The notes: generated by a model not told the origin, from the sequence alone. A stretch of 64,000 nucleotides of DNA from Misgurnus anguillicaudatus (GCF_027580225.2 NC_073358.2:25818501-25882500), one strand, 5' to 3'; counted from the stretch's first letter, positions 47,467 to 58,739 are shown. Made by a program: numbers and translations.

Positions 47467-50194
47467 CGTTTGTGACATTCAGTGTGCTTTATATGAAGCT
47501 TATGTTTTGTTAGACAGTATCAAGCTGCTGACAAAAGAGAGCTTTAATTTTGTGTCTGAGTGACAGGAATTGCTAAATTACGTTAACAAATGTTCAATCC
47601 GATTCATTTAGCACCTCATGTTGGGTCATTATTGGACAAGCAGCCCGAGCCAAGTCATGCATCCAAATACATGACCGTGCCCTGAGAAACAGGGCTGGTG
47701 GTTTTATTTCAGCCTATGTGAGCGAGGGATTAACACTCTGGTGCATATGCACAGTCTGTGTTTGCAGCGAGGTTTTACTTGGCTACGGAGTGATGGCTCC
47801 AACCATCAATTTAGAAAGGGGTGAATTTGTGGAGAGTGGCATTTTTCGAAGGAGCCAAACAATGGACAAAGAGCAAGGCTGTGGTTGTTCTGGGGAGGTG
47901 GGGAGGGTTAGCTGTAGTCTCCAGATCCTGTCACGAGCACGTGAGGTCAGGACATCTGCTGACATTTACTGCTGGACCCTGGCCAGGCTACAGGTTTCAG
48001 GGCTCCTGCCAGGGCCTCATATCAGGCCTGCGTAAAACCACCAGACTCCCCGGTCTCTCAGAAACTCGCACTAGAATGCTCGAAACCTGCATGACCTTAC
48101 GTTTTTTTTGATCTGCGCCTGGTGGTGGAGCTTTTATGAGGACACTGTGAACTGTAAACTCGCATAGAGAGGGCATGAGCCGATTTTCAACTCAGCCTCC
48201 GCGCTAAACGCCGGTACGGGAAAAGTGAATTAGGCGACTTTGGTGTGTGTTTATTGCACAATCCATATGGTCAGATGCGAGCCAAATACAGATCACTCCC
48301 ATTTGCTCAGTATGGACCTGATTTATTAGTCTGCTATGGAAAAAATAAATGCTGTCACTCATCTGCTTAATTCTCATTCATCTTCAAGACGTCGCAGATG
48401 TAGTGAGAGGGAGAGAATGAGCAAGAAAGAGAGATGGTGAGAAAGGGGTCAGGCATTCAGTGAGCGCCTGGTCTATGTTTAATCGAATAAAGAGCCTTAC
48501 GTTTACTGTTACTATCCATTATTCAGTGCAGTCATAAGTCATTGTGAAGCGCTTTTCTCCACAATGGCCATCTTTCAATCGACCGTCTCTTTCATTCAAG
48601 TTTTTCCCATTGCGTCAAGTATTGAGTTTCACGCAAGTCTTCTAAGTGCAAAAATCCCTTCGTTTGTTCAATTGTGATTTGTTGGCAGGATAGCACTATG
48701 CCTATCTGTCAAACGAAGCATACTATGTACTAGCCTATAACAAGGCAACAAAAGGGCAACAACTGATTAGCATTCATACTGTAGCACAGGCTCCCTCGTC
48801 TTTCGGTATTTTATTACCACAGGTGCAGGGGCATTCATTGATCAGATGCACGCTACAGGCAAAGCACGTCCTAATTGAAAACATCTCTATTTATACACCT
48901 GCAGGCACTAAAGGTCTTACAGAGCAGAAGGATGTTAGTGAGAAAGAAAGAAACTTGAAGGAACTTGAAGATTCAGTCAGATTCATTTTGCTGAGATAAT
49001 GAAGGTTTATATTTGATTGGCTAATACTTGTGATGCTGTAAAGAGTGAACAAACAAATACATTTGGGTAGACCAACTCAAATATGTTTTGCTAACATTAC
49101 TCAACTCACATAAAGTTTAAGTATCAAAAACTATATTATACAGTTGACCGGGAACAGTGTGAGAGATCTGGCTGTTGGTTATGTTATTTTTATGGCCTTA
49201 CATTTGATTGCATCTTGTGCTATTTTCTTGCAAACATAAAACTTTAGCTTACTGTGATTTATTGAAAAATATACAAAAAATGTATGGATAAAAAATAAAA
49301 TGTATTTTTTTGGGGCTGGGGCTAGTAAAACTGTTGGCTTATCAAGTGAAAATCCAAGCTATACAGGCCTCTACAGGCCCCAGAAATACTGTTGTTCCCT
49401 GATTAGAAATAAATGAATGATACTTGGCACACATTGAGTCAGAGATTGCAACAGTATGCATTATTGTTTTGCCAACTAATAGTTACAACACCAAAAAAAG
49501 TGATAGGTGAACCGAAAAGTGATAGGTAAATAGTGATTAGTCAAATTCTGGACATTTAATGTACAGACAATCCGTCAGTTTGTTTCAGCTAATGAATATT
49601 CATTAGGGTGGTCCTTATTTTTCAACTTTTAAAAGTTCATTGTCTCACCCGACCAATATGTTTGAAAAAATAAATAAATTATTAATATTAATTAATATTT
49701 AGAGGTTGCTCAAGACCTTTGAAGTTTAACACATTCACGTATTATGTAATACTTTGTGCTACCATGTATAATTGTTTAATAATAGATACGTATGGCAGCA
49801 ATGGACTTATTTGAACATGCTACATGCAATTAAAACTCTTGTTGTGATATGTCTTTCAAAGCAAGAAAGCTTCAATGTGAATGAAGCACAATAGACAATA
49901 TACACTGAGACAATGACTGAAGCAACACGAAACAAGTCTGCGGTTAATCGGATCAGAAGAGACTGAAATAACTGAAACAAAGTTACCCTCCAAAAAACAA
50001 GTTTTATGTGTGTTGTGCATTTTCAAATGGTAGTTTTTGCACAAATTTGTGATTTCGGAAATATTCAAAGGCTTTAAGCAACCTCTAGATATTGTAGGAA
50101 CAATTCAAAATTGTGCACAGTGTGTTTTTATTGATATCCTAACATATTAAGGGGGTGAAAGTTGAACATTTAAAAAAAAATACCTATTATATAT
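47467..50194. other. Repeat-poor, partly GC-richer intronic DNA
   Basis: About 47640-48660 is noticeably less AT-rich and free of recognisable transposon ends. Frames at 47718-48035 and 47821-48111 overlap in different phases and show no domain or flanking splice logic, so I do not call them coding. This is the longest stretch of apparently single-copy DNA near the 5' exons. Confidence 0.35.
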
Positions 50195-50770
50195 AAAAAA
50201 CACTAGACTAAAGGGAAACACAGGGAACAGAAATTACCGCCATGTGTGAAACTCGGTAAAACTGCCACCTAGTGGTGACTGTTTTCTTAGCACAGCTGTG
50301 CGCGTGGATCTTTCAATGCAAACAATGCAACTAAAGTCTCAAAACTCAATGAATGCACGCGCGTCGCCTGATCCACAAATGCACATCCTCTTTTTTTGTG
50401 TGCACAATTTGTGAAATAATGATACCAAATATGCCAACTGAATTCACAAATATGTCTCTGTTTGTACAAATTAATGCACATTCACGTACATATTAAAATT
50501 CGCAGGCACAAAATAAAAGACATTTGTTGGTTCATTCATTGACAGTTGTTTGTATTTGGCTCATAAAATGCTTTAAACGGCGAAATGAAAGTCTCAATAT
50601 ACAAATGAACAGAACGGGATTAATGCACGCATGTCACCTGATCCACAAATGCACATCTCCCTTCTTGCATGCACAAATTATGATATTTGAATACAAAATT
50701 AAACATTTGTATTTGTACATTTGTACAAATCGATGCACATTCATTTAAATTCTGAATTTCACAAAATTAA
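50195..50770 (-). repeat. ~600-bp repeat, copy 1 of an inverted pair
   Basis: The sequence from AAAGGGAAACACAGGGAACA to the GATGCACATTCATTTAAATT region recurs in reverse complement at about 61570-62190. Internally it holds two units about 290 bp apart, each with GATCCACAAATGCACATC and a TTTGTACAAAT...GATGCACATTCA tail. Confidence 0.8.
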
Positions 50771-50774
50771 AATC

Positions 50775-51586
50775 TTAAAGGGATAGTTTGGCCAAAAATG
50801 ATATTAAACTCATGATTTACTCACCGCGATGCATATGTCCATCATTTTTCAGACGATTACATTTTTAGTTATTTTAGAAAATGTTTTAGATCTTTCAGTT
50901 AATCAAATGTGAAGTTATGTGGTCCACGACCTTCAAGTCAAAAAAAGTGTGCATCCATCCTTCACAAAATAAATCCAAACAGCTCCACGATGATAAACAA
51001 AGTCCTTCTGAGGGTAATCCGCCCAGTTTCGTTGTAGAAATATCCATATTTAAAACTTTATAAACCAAAATAACTTGCATCCGTTAATGCCGCCATCTCA
51101 GTCGCGTCCGCATTCAAGATCAAACTTTACGCAGCGTACGGAGGTTACACTGCTGCTGCTCTGTGCCCCCGCCCTTCGAATTTGTCACACGTCACTAAGA
51201 AAAGTGCGTACACCATGCTAATACTCTCTCCTAAATACAGAGAAGTCTAAGATGGCGGCGCTACGGTAAGGTATTTTTTTTTTGGTTTATAAAGTTTTAA
51301 ATGTGGATATTTCTACAACAGCACCACGCGGATTACCCTCGGAAGACCTTTATTTATCATCCTGGAGCCGTTTGGATTTATTTTGTGAAGGATGAATGCA
51401 CATTTTTTGGACTTGAAGGTTGTGGACCCGGTAACTTCACATTTAATTAACTGAAAGATCTAAAATATTTTCTAAAATAACTGAAAATGTGTTTGTCTGA
51501 AAAACAATGAACATATGCATCTCAGACAGCTTGGGGGTGAGTAAATCATGGGTTTAATATCATTTTTGGCTGAACTATCCCTTTAA
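50775..51586. mobile_element. TTAA-flanked palindrome (812 bp)
   Basis: TTAA-AGGGATAGTTTGGCC and GGCTGAACTATCCCT-TTAA bound inverted arms of about 300 bp. They share CAAAAATGATATTAAAC, TTTAGATCTTTCAGTTAAT and TATAAAGTTTTAAATGTGGA with its mirror. The core (51085-51250) is unpaired and GC-richer. Confidence 0.85.
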
Positions 51587-53082
51587 GACATTGTAAGATG
51601 TAGTAAAATACATTTGTAACATGCTTCAAGTTCACAGATACATGTGCATGTTTTTGTTAATCATTTTGAGTCTAATTTCACCCCATATTATAAGGACCAC
51701 CCTAATATTTAAGCTGTCTAGATTTTAGATAATCCTACATTTGAGGAGCTCAGATCCAAAAGCCTCTAAGCGTCACCTCAGTCAAAAACTAGATAATGAT
51801 ATTAACCGAATGCTCTCAGGACGTATTACATGTTAATCAAATACTTTCGCTTAAAATGCGCTTAATCCCAGCCTCTGACCATTCAGAAATGCTACTTTGA
51901 ATCCATAAAGGGTCTGACAGAAAAATGAAAACATGTCAGACGCACTTGCATCTAAGCTCTTCGTTTGTACCTTAAAATAAGCCAAGAGATGGATCTGATA
52001 AACACATAACTATTGTGTGTGCATAGCTAGTTGCTTACAGTAAGATAAGTACTGAAGTGATGGGGCCCTCGTGTGGAAGATCTATATGCAGTAAACATGA
52101 CTCAGAACACATCTGAATAACTTAGTAAGCAAGAACTAATTAACACATTTATCTTTAAACATTTTAACACGTCATTAAGCATTAAAGTATGTAGGAAGAA
52201 GAATTAACATTACAAAATTAACATAAAAATGATTGGCCTTTGCTGTGTCCCTAGCTCTAAGGCAGTATCAAATATGTGTAAAGGGAAATGTTGTCTGTAT
52301 TTTTACTTTTCTTTTTTTTCCAAATCTTTATTTCGTTGTATTTTTTTCACTTAAACTGAGACCAAAAGATCTGACCATTTTGACAAGCACTAAACACCAC
52401 AAAGACACGTCTGCAGGTGGTTAGGCAGGGGAGCTGCCACAACCAGCCCAGGAAAACACAAATATAGTTCTCCAGAAATGTTTCCTGAACCCTCACCACA
52501 CCAACTATGCAATCATCATCCAAGTCAGAGACTTCCACAAACATACATAAACACAGCATTTGCTTCTCTCACAGACAATGCAATATCTCATATCTAACAC
52601 ACATGCTGGTTTTAATGTACACATGAGGTGTGGTAGCATTCTTGACATAAAAAAAATCATCAGAGCTTTAATCCAATGTATACCATGTTTAAAAAGTGTC
52701 TGTTATGTCAATGCATTTAAATTCTGTTATCCACGGTTATCTGCTTCCACTACACTGTAACCCGATGTGTCACAATGACAGCATGTCATTCATTTATTTA
52801 TTCTTTAACTTAACAGGCTTCGTTCGTGAAACCAGAGGAGAACATATTTCTGTGGAAATAGTTCGTAAAACCATTCCTACAACTGTACCATTGAATTAAA
52901 TGCGACAATTTACGCAAGAATGGTTTCACGAATGGGTAACACGGAAATTTATTCTGCTCATGTTTCATGAATGAAGCACAGTTCTTTCACTGGAAAATGC
53001 TAATTCATAATCTTAAGGTCATATATACCAGTGCGAAATGTGAAATCTGTCCCTTTTTCACGGTCACTATATGAAATCTTAC
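51587..53082. other. cfap299 intron 2, donor-proximal part
   Basis: This is the first 1.5 kb of intron 2 after exon 2 (minus strand). No element ends or additional exon-like frames with splice sites were recognised. Confidence 0.35.
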
Positions 53083-53204
53083 TTCTGTTGGTTCCTCGAA
53101 GCAAGCCTGGGGGCCTCGGCAGCTTTCATTGTCTCAAATTCCTCCCTTTTAAAACTGTTCCCCAAACTGCCCAGCTCCAGCAGCTGGCGGGCCATGTTCC
53201 GATC
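53083..53204 (-). CDS. cfap299: cfap299 exon 2 (internal coding exon)
   Basis: This 122-bp exon encodes residues 38-77 plus two bases of a split lysine codon. The words [29 protein letters not shown] and RNQQ align with the vertebrate CFAP299 segment I recall as ARQLVELGYRG...KREDFEARKAA...ARLAERAQQ. The fish version is a few residues shorter between the two blocks. The acceptor CTCCTACAG|GATC is at 53204/53205. The donor AA|GTAAGA at 53083/53082 leaves phase 2, which the single G opening exon 3 completes. The sequence is rich in charged and helical residues, and no membrane segment or signal peptide is seen. The exon lies 1.6 kb from exon 1 and 37 kb from exon 3. Confidence 0.92.
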
Positions 53205-54779
53205 CTGTAGGAGCAATAACACAGGGGCCAGGGTTAAAACTGACTGAATAATCTAAAGATATTTGTGGAGTTTAACAATTTGTTGTGGTGTTTCTCTACT
53301 AACAAGCCAACGAATTTAGGACCTATCTATGCTAGTTTTGTGCTCAGATGCTATTTATATCTATCCAGTATTAGTATCAGTGGCATTTCTATGATAAAAT
53401 GACCTGAGCTATGATGACAGTTTCATTACTGCCAGGATCAAGGATTTTTTCCACATGTCACTTTAGTCTAGTTAAAGTGGATAGCAGTATTTCTATATGA
53501 TTTAGTGATATTTGTAATGGCTTAAAAATAAGGAGCTGCTTTCATGTGGCTATACTGTAGGATATTGAGGTTGTAGAGAGCTGCTCACTAGGATGCCAAG
53601 AAAACTTTTATGCCTAATGGCAAGATGTATTTGTGAAGGGTTAATCTTACTGTTCATATGTCTATGTTTACAATAGTAAAAGTTAATTTAAAAGTCAAAG
53701 TTACCCATTAAAATCTATAAATCAAAACTGGCACTCGCTTTAACCTTTTGTGTCGCTGAGAAAACTGAGCTTGAGTTACAATAAAAAATATTAAAACATG
53801 GTAAAAGCTACGTTAAACGTATGTGATAGAAATTGACCTATTGAGCATTTGTAAATAACATAATTTGTCTCTACCACTATTCATTCAACTTACATTATGG
53901 CCATTGTGTTTACTCTGCTTTTTAAACTCCTGACAGCAGACAATCTGTTTAAAAGTTAAATCAGAACTGCAATAATTCCTTGGATAAATATCTGAACGTG
54001 TAACTACTCAAGTCATTGGACCCTTTACAGCTTAAGACATGCTCATTCCTCTAACCAGAAATGAGCCTTCACGTACAAAAACATTCATATTATGTGTTTA
54101 AATAGCCCCCCGGAGTACTGATTGTGAACACTGGAATCACTGTTATGGACGATTCTTCCATCTCAGGTTTGAATTATTTATAAACCTCATCCTCCAAGCA
54201 CCACATTTACAAATCCCAAATAAGCAAGCAGTCAGATGAAAAATGTTACTTGGAAATCCATCTGAGGTTTATGGGGGGTCAGAGTAAGTTTTTTCAGGGC
54301 TCTTGCATTCTTGGTGTCACATATATTTAAAAATATATTTTCTGCTATGTTTACTACACACACAAAATAAAAGAAAACTAAAACGATAATAAAACCAATT
54401 TAAAAAAATAACGTGGCTTAGTAAAAGTAGTAGTGTTAGCAGTTTTTGTTTGAGCATGCGTAGTGGTGCCAAAATGTGACAGTGGTACCATGTCGCCATC
54501 TACCGTTAAACAGCTAACTGTTAGATTAATTTCTTATATTAAGAAACAACTGAATAACATTATCTGCACTCTACAAGAACCACTTTGAGTCATCAAATAA
54601 TGCTGAATCGTAGTTTTTCATAACACGTAACGTGTTTTATTTTGATTTATAAGCTAACTTATAAAGTATCTGTCTCGAATTTCACGACGTTATATCAAAT
54701 CAACGATCATCAGGCGATTACATTTAGATTAAACATCATTAGCGCCACTTAACGATCAACATGAATTTGAATACTTTAC
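53205..54779. other. cfap299 intron 1
   Basis: This 1575-bp intron is bounded by GTAAAG at the exon 1 side and CTACAG at the exon 2 side. It is AT-rich. No transposon ends were recognised, which sets it apart from the heavily invaded intron 2. Confidence 0.6.
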
Positions 54780-54890
54780 CTCGAGGTAAAATAGATCTAT
54801 TGGTCTTATCTGAGAATCTAAGTAGTCCTCATAAGTGCTAAAGTTTTTCACGATTTCACCAAGACAGTCCGAGCTGCTGCTTTCCTCCAT
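54780..54890 (-). CDS. cfap299: cfap299 exon 1 (start codon and N terminus)
   Basis: This 111-bp coding part holds 37 codons starting at the ATG at 54890-54888. The start context ACAAGATGG (A at -3, G at +4) is a strong Kozak match. The protein begins with an acidic, serine-rich run (MEESSSSD). It continues with EIVKNFSTYEDYLDSQI and DLFYLE, matching the vertebrate CFAP299 start I recall as NAYEDFLDSQI...DLYYLE. The donor is CTCGAG|GTAAAG and the exon ends in phase 0. Exons 1-3 total 108 codons of a family of about 230 residues. The product is a cilia/flagella-associated protein. Its expected mammalian neighbours (FGF5 upstream, BMP3 downstream) were not found in the window. Confidence 0.93.
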
Positions 54891-54926
54891 CTTGTTTACT
54901 TTACCATGGCAACAGACAACGGAAGT
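54891..54926 (-). promoter_or_regulatory. RFX X-box with overlapping uORF and ETS-like site
   Basis: On the minus strand, GTTGCCATGGTAAA (54913-54900) matches the RFX X-box GTNRCC-N-RGYAAC at all but the last base, and lies 10 bp upstream of the cfap299 ATG. X-boxes close to the start are typical of ciliary genes driven by RFX factors. The ATG inside the X-box begins a three-codon ORF (ATG GTA AAG TAA) that ends before the main start. ACGGAAGT at 54919-54926 (+) resembles an ETS site. The transcription start is not known, so whether the uORF is transcribed is uncertain. Confidence 0.65.
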
Positions 54927-55436
54927 TCAAAATACTCGGGTCACGTTCATAAAATGTTTGACAGGGTAAATTTGTTAATTAAGCTAATTTAAAAGACACT
55001 TCTTTAACTTTATTATTGAGAAAATATTTTTGTTCAATTGGGGACAACATTTTTTTTTCAATTTAAATTCTGATATAAGTAATAATTATTTTTTTTCCAT
55101 TCTAGTAAGGTTTTTTTCATTCCAGTAACGTTAAGAAATTACAGGTATAGAGATAATATTTTGAGGGAAATGATCAACAATAATTTTGCCATTTTTATTC
55201 TTTTGATCAGAAAAACAGATGTGACCTATTTCTTTTCGTTCAAGAGGGGAGCAATTTTAAGTGGAGTATATACTATTTTTAAATAATATTAATTACAAAT
55301 GGTATTGCTCCCGTTATTATTGCTAATTGATTAGGGGTATATTTTAAAAGAAATTATGTGCAAGTCTTTAATAAACCTTTCTTTAAAAAAAGCCAATTTA
55401 CTAAAACCAACCATTGCTAAACTCATAGGTGTCATT
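54927..55436. other. Region upstream of cfap299
   Basis: AT-rich, with no recognised element or gene on either strand. Confidence 0.3.
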
Positions 55437-55915
55437 TACACTGGGGACGCTGGGGACATGTCCCCACCACTTTTTGAAATGGCTGATTTTGTCCACCACT
55501 TTTAGAAAGCATTTGGTTAAAATGTTATGAAAAATCAAGCGAATCAATACATTTTAAAGGTTTACTTGCACAAATGCAATGCAGTTTAGATACAGAAAGA
55601 AACAATGTATATTGTCCAAAAAGTAACTTAAACAAAATAAACTATTGATTCTAAAATGACCCAAAACAGCCGATCAGTAACTTGAACAAATTCTTGACAC
55701 AGTTTCTTCTTGTCCAAGTTAGACATTCGCTCTCTTTGAACATGACAAACAGACACATTCTTGAGTCGGGTTTGTGACATTGAAGAGTGCAGCCAGGTCT
55801 TCAGGTGTCTCAAGGCACTTCGTTCTGCTTCAGCACATGAGGCAGGAACAACGAGCAATAAACGCAGAAGTGCCTTACCTTGACTGAAGAGACCACGGAC
55901 TGTAATTGTTGGCTA
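55437..55915 (-). pseudogene. hAT transposase C-terminal (dimerisation) remnant
   Basis: The minus strand encodes LLRLLLVVPASCAEAERS followed by ALRHLKTWLHSSMSQTRL and VSVCHV, ending near 55650. This is the conserved C-terminal dimerisation block of hAT transposases (usual form: PAS..EAERSFSALRRLKT...MSQ.RL). Two residues (FS) are missing after ERS. To its left, GGGGACGCTGGGGACATGTC (about 55443-55462) resembles the terminal part of the same kind of element. No zinc finger or catalytic core is present, so it is a 3' fragment. It is unrelated in function to cfap299. Confidence 0.75.
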
Positions 55916-55987
55916 TTGTTAAATATATACCCGTGCGACTTACGACTGGCTTTGTGGTCCAGGGTCACATATGTTGCGTTGCTTATG

Positions 55988-56271
55988 CCCTACTGAAAAA
56001 TCCAGCTAAGACCAGCATAAGCTGGTGAGCTGGTTTTAGCTGGTCTCCCAGCTTGGTTTTAGCTGGTATTGCTGGTGTAGCAAGCTGGTCTAGCTGTGTT
56101 TTGATCACTTTTTAAGCAGGTCTAGCTGCACATAGCTGGTCATGCTGGAAGACCAGCTGACCCACCAGCTTGACCAGCTTTGCCAGGTTAGGAGGACCAG
56201 CTTAGACCAGCTACTGCCACCTTAAACCAGCTGAAACCAGCTATCAGCTTATGCTGGATTTTTCATTAGGG
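55988..56271. mobile_element. 'ACCAGC/GCTGGT' MITE (284 bp)
   Basis: The left end CCCTACTGAAAAATCCAGC and the reverse complement of the right end, CCCTAATGAAAAATCCAGC, pair with one mismatch. The whole interior consists of CCAGCT / AGCTGG words, so it can fold throughout. Confidence 0.85.
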
Positions 56272-56588
56272 TGGTGTGTTTTCTTTTAAATATGTAATAG
56301 ATTTCATTGTAATCATTGACTTAACACGGTTTTCTAGTGCTCTGGCACTGTTCGGTTGAGCTGGTGTTGCAGGGACTGTTACATGTGCAGTCGACATTGT
56401 TGAGGGATTTATGTTGAGTATTTTCGTGTTATTATATTAGTGAAAAAAAATTCTTTCCCCTTTTACCATCTCAGTTTTTCCCAGTCCATGCACTACAATG
56501 TGAAAATGACCTTTTTGAGTGTGTCTCATTGTGGAATAAGGGCCTAAACATAAATCTTTGAATTTTAAATCTACCTAAATTCATGATG

Positions 56589-57503
56589 CAGGGCTCCAGA
56601 CTGCGACCAAATGGTCGCATTTTGCGACCAAAAATTTGAAAGTGTGCGACTGAATTTTACATCCAGTTGCACATGTGCGACCAGTAAATTTGCCTCCCCC
56701 ACCCTCCGTATTTTTTATACATTAAAATTTTTTTATACATACATTGATCAATGAAATGAGCAATGAAACAATCAATGAGACGCGAGCGCACATGCATGCA
56801 AACACACACACACACATAATTATGAGAATGCTGGTGTCATACAAAATTCATTCACAATTACTTTTTTTGCCAGTTTTGTTAGTCTGGAGCCCTGGCTTTG
56901 AATTATTAGGAATTTGTTCCTACCTCAGAAAATAACTGGCACACTAGTGAAACTGAAGAACTAAAGCCTAACATTTAAAGGCGGAGTCACGATGTTTGAA
57001 AAACGCGTTGGAAAAGGAGACGGGCCGACTACCAAAACACACTTAGTCGGCCCGTCTCCTTTTCCAACGCGTTTTTCAAACATCGTGGACTCCGCCTTTA
57101 ATGCACTTATCCAGTCTTTTCAGTGTCTGTGAATATAACTGTTGGGTAGGATGAGCTAAATATACATTTTGAACTAACAGACACTCTAAAGTCACCCATA
57201 AAGACTTTTTCATCCACTGTTTCCACTGTTTACTATTTGTACTGTCATGACAGCGATGGTGCTGTCAGTTTACCTTGTTGCATCTTCAAAAGTGCAAAAT
57301 AAAATGTGACACTGAATTTGAAATAGCTTATTGTAATATCTGCATCCATTATTAATGCAATTATTAGTAATACAGTGGAAATTAGTAGATTTGGTTAGCA
57401 TGTTGATTTACTGTGTGCGTCCCTAAATTTTCTGGTTGCCCCCCTAAAATCTTCAATTGGGGGCCATTGTGCTCCTAGTGAAAAAAGTTAGTCTGGAGCC
57501 CTG
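56589..57503. mobile_element. 'CAGGGCTCCAGACT' hAT-like element(s)
   Basis: A left end CAGGGCTCCAGACTGCGACC is at 56589. Two possible right ends, both AGTCTGGAGCCCTG, lie at 56881-56894 and 57490-57503. This suggests two copies or a partial duplication. No matching 8-bp target duplication was found for either pairing. Repeated GCGACCA / TGGTCGCA words follow the left end. Confidence 0.55.
56975..57101. mobile_element. TTAA-flanked near-perfect hairpin (127 bp)
   Basis: The left arm 56975-57030 and right arm 57045-57101 pair over 56 bp with a single one-base bulge (GAGTC-ACG against CGT-GGACTC), around a 14-base loop. It reads TTAA-AGGCGGAGTC at the left and GACTCCGCCT-TTAA at the right. It is the shortest of the TTAA elements here and lies inside the hAT-like region. 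Confidence 0.85.
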
Positions 57504-57538
57504 TGGTGTGTACTAATCCCTTCATATTTATGCACTTT

Positions 57539-57736
57539 GGGTGAGTTTCCCGAACAGGGTTTAGATGAAACCAGGACTAGGCCTTATATTATGACATTAA
57601 ATTAATTTTACAAAAAACATTACTGGTGTGTATCTTAAGACTGAGATATTTTAAAATATATAAGTGCAAGCTGTTTACAAGCTCAAACAAGCATATTAGT
57701 CTTTGACTAAACTTAAGCCCTGTTTTGGAAACCTTT
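57539..57736. repeat. Decayed 'GGGGCAGTTTCCC' MITE, copy 3
   Basis: GGGTGAGTTTCCCGAACAGG...CCAGGACTAGGCC at the left and TAAGCCCTGTTTTGGAAACC at the right match the family at 11628-11866 and 34485-35212, with more substitutions. Confidence 0.6.
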
Positions 57737-57815
57737 GGAGTCCTTTATGGTTTGGTTAAACATTGTTAATGATATATTGATCATTTACATTGTTATTTTC
57801 TGATTGATTGTTTCA

Positions 57816-58139
57816 GAATTGCGATTATTGGGATTTGTAGTCTGTTGTGATCAACAATATGAAAAAGTCAAGAGGAAACATGAGCACCTCAAATCTTGCA
57901 CAAATTATTAAGAAGACTATGAGCACTCAAATAGAAGATGGAACGATCTTGAGATTCATGAATTATTTTCTCAACCTGGAGGGATCGACCAAATAGATGC
58001 TGTATGCTTTGTAGTACAGGCTTCACTTGCCCGCCTCACACACACACAGAAATACATCTTCGACTCTATTCTTTCCATATTTGGTAAGGACATTGCTGAT
58101 AATATCCTTATGTTGATCACATTTGCAGATGGGAACAAA
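57816..58139 (+). pseudogene. Fragment of a fish-expanded P-loop GTPase-like gene
   Basis: In one plus-strand frame the sequence encodes ELFSQPGGIDQIDAVCF, then VVQASLARLTHTQKYIFDSI, LSIFGKDIADNI and LITFADGNK. I recognise this block from a large teleost family of AIG1/septin-like P-loop NTPases, where VTFADG-type words occupy the G4 position. A TTTCAG acceptor-like site precedes the frame at 57811-57816. A stop codon (57909-57911) and atypical residues upstream show decay. The Walker A region is absent. The right end coincides with the start of a DIRS inverted repeat at 58140, which cuts the reading frame. It could be a dead gene fragment or a transposon-carried exon. Family membership is from memory. 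Confidence 0.65.
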
Positions 58140-58473
58140 CGCTTAGGTTACTCACGTAACCCTGGTTCCCTGAAATAACGGGAACGAAGCATTGCGTCAG
58201 TTGCTGACGCTATGGGGGAAACTCCTGTTTACTCCGCAATTAAAGCCTATTGGTAAACGTCTGTACAAAATACAGACCAATGACGTTTGAGCCCTTGCGC
58301 GGGATGCACATGTCCTTATATAAGCGCAGGTCAAGCGTCAAGAGCTCATTATTAATTGACTGAAGCGCGCAGCCTAATAACTCTCGCTGCGTAGACGTTT
58401 GTAGCACGGCAAGAGACGCAATGCTTCATTCCCGTTATTTCAGGGAACCGGGGTTAAGTGAGTAACCTAAGCG
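58140..58473. repeat. DIRS terminal inverted repeat pair (334 bp)
   Basis: CGCTTAGGTTACTCACGTAA...GAAGCATTGCGTC on the left and its near-perfect reverse complement ending GAGTAACCTAAGCG on the right pair over about 59 bp. The 30-base word starting GCATTGCGTCAG at 58189 recurs in direct orientation at 58499. Confidence 0.8.
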
Positions 58474-58739
58474 TTCCCTTTCAAATACGGTTCACTTCGC
58501 ATTGCGTCAGTTGCTGACGCTATGGGGGAACGTAATCCCATCACGCCACGCATACACAACGGACTGAAGTGCCTTACCGGAGAGACACTGCGTGTGGCCC
58601 TATATCCAGCATATTCACAGCTTTAAAGCAAAAGTGTAAGCACCATATAAAATGTTAAGGCGCATACGGTGGGGTTAAAACGCACCGGGAGCACATAACA
58701 TAGCACAAGACGGCGAGATCACCGAGCGCGCCGCGGGTG

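Noticed and set aside
47718..48111. Frames in the GC-richer island as a cfap299-independent gene
   Set aside because: Frames overlap in different phases, with no domain and no convincing splice sites; kept only as a possible regulatory island.
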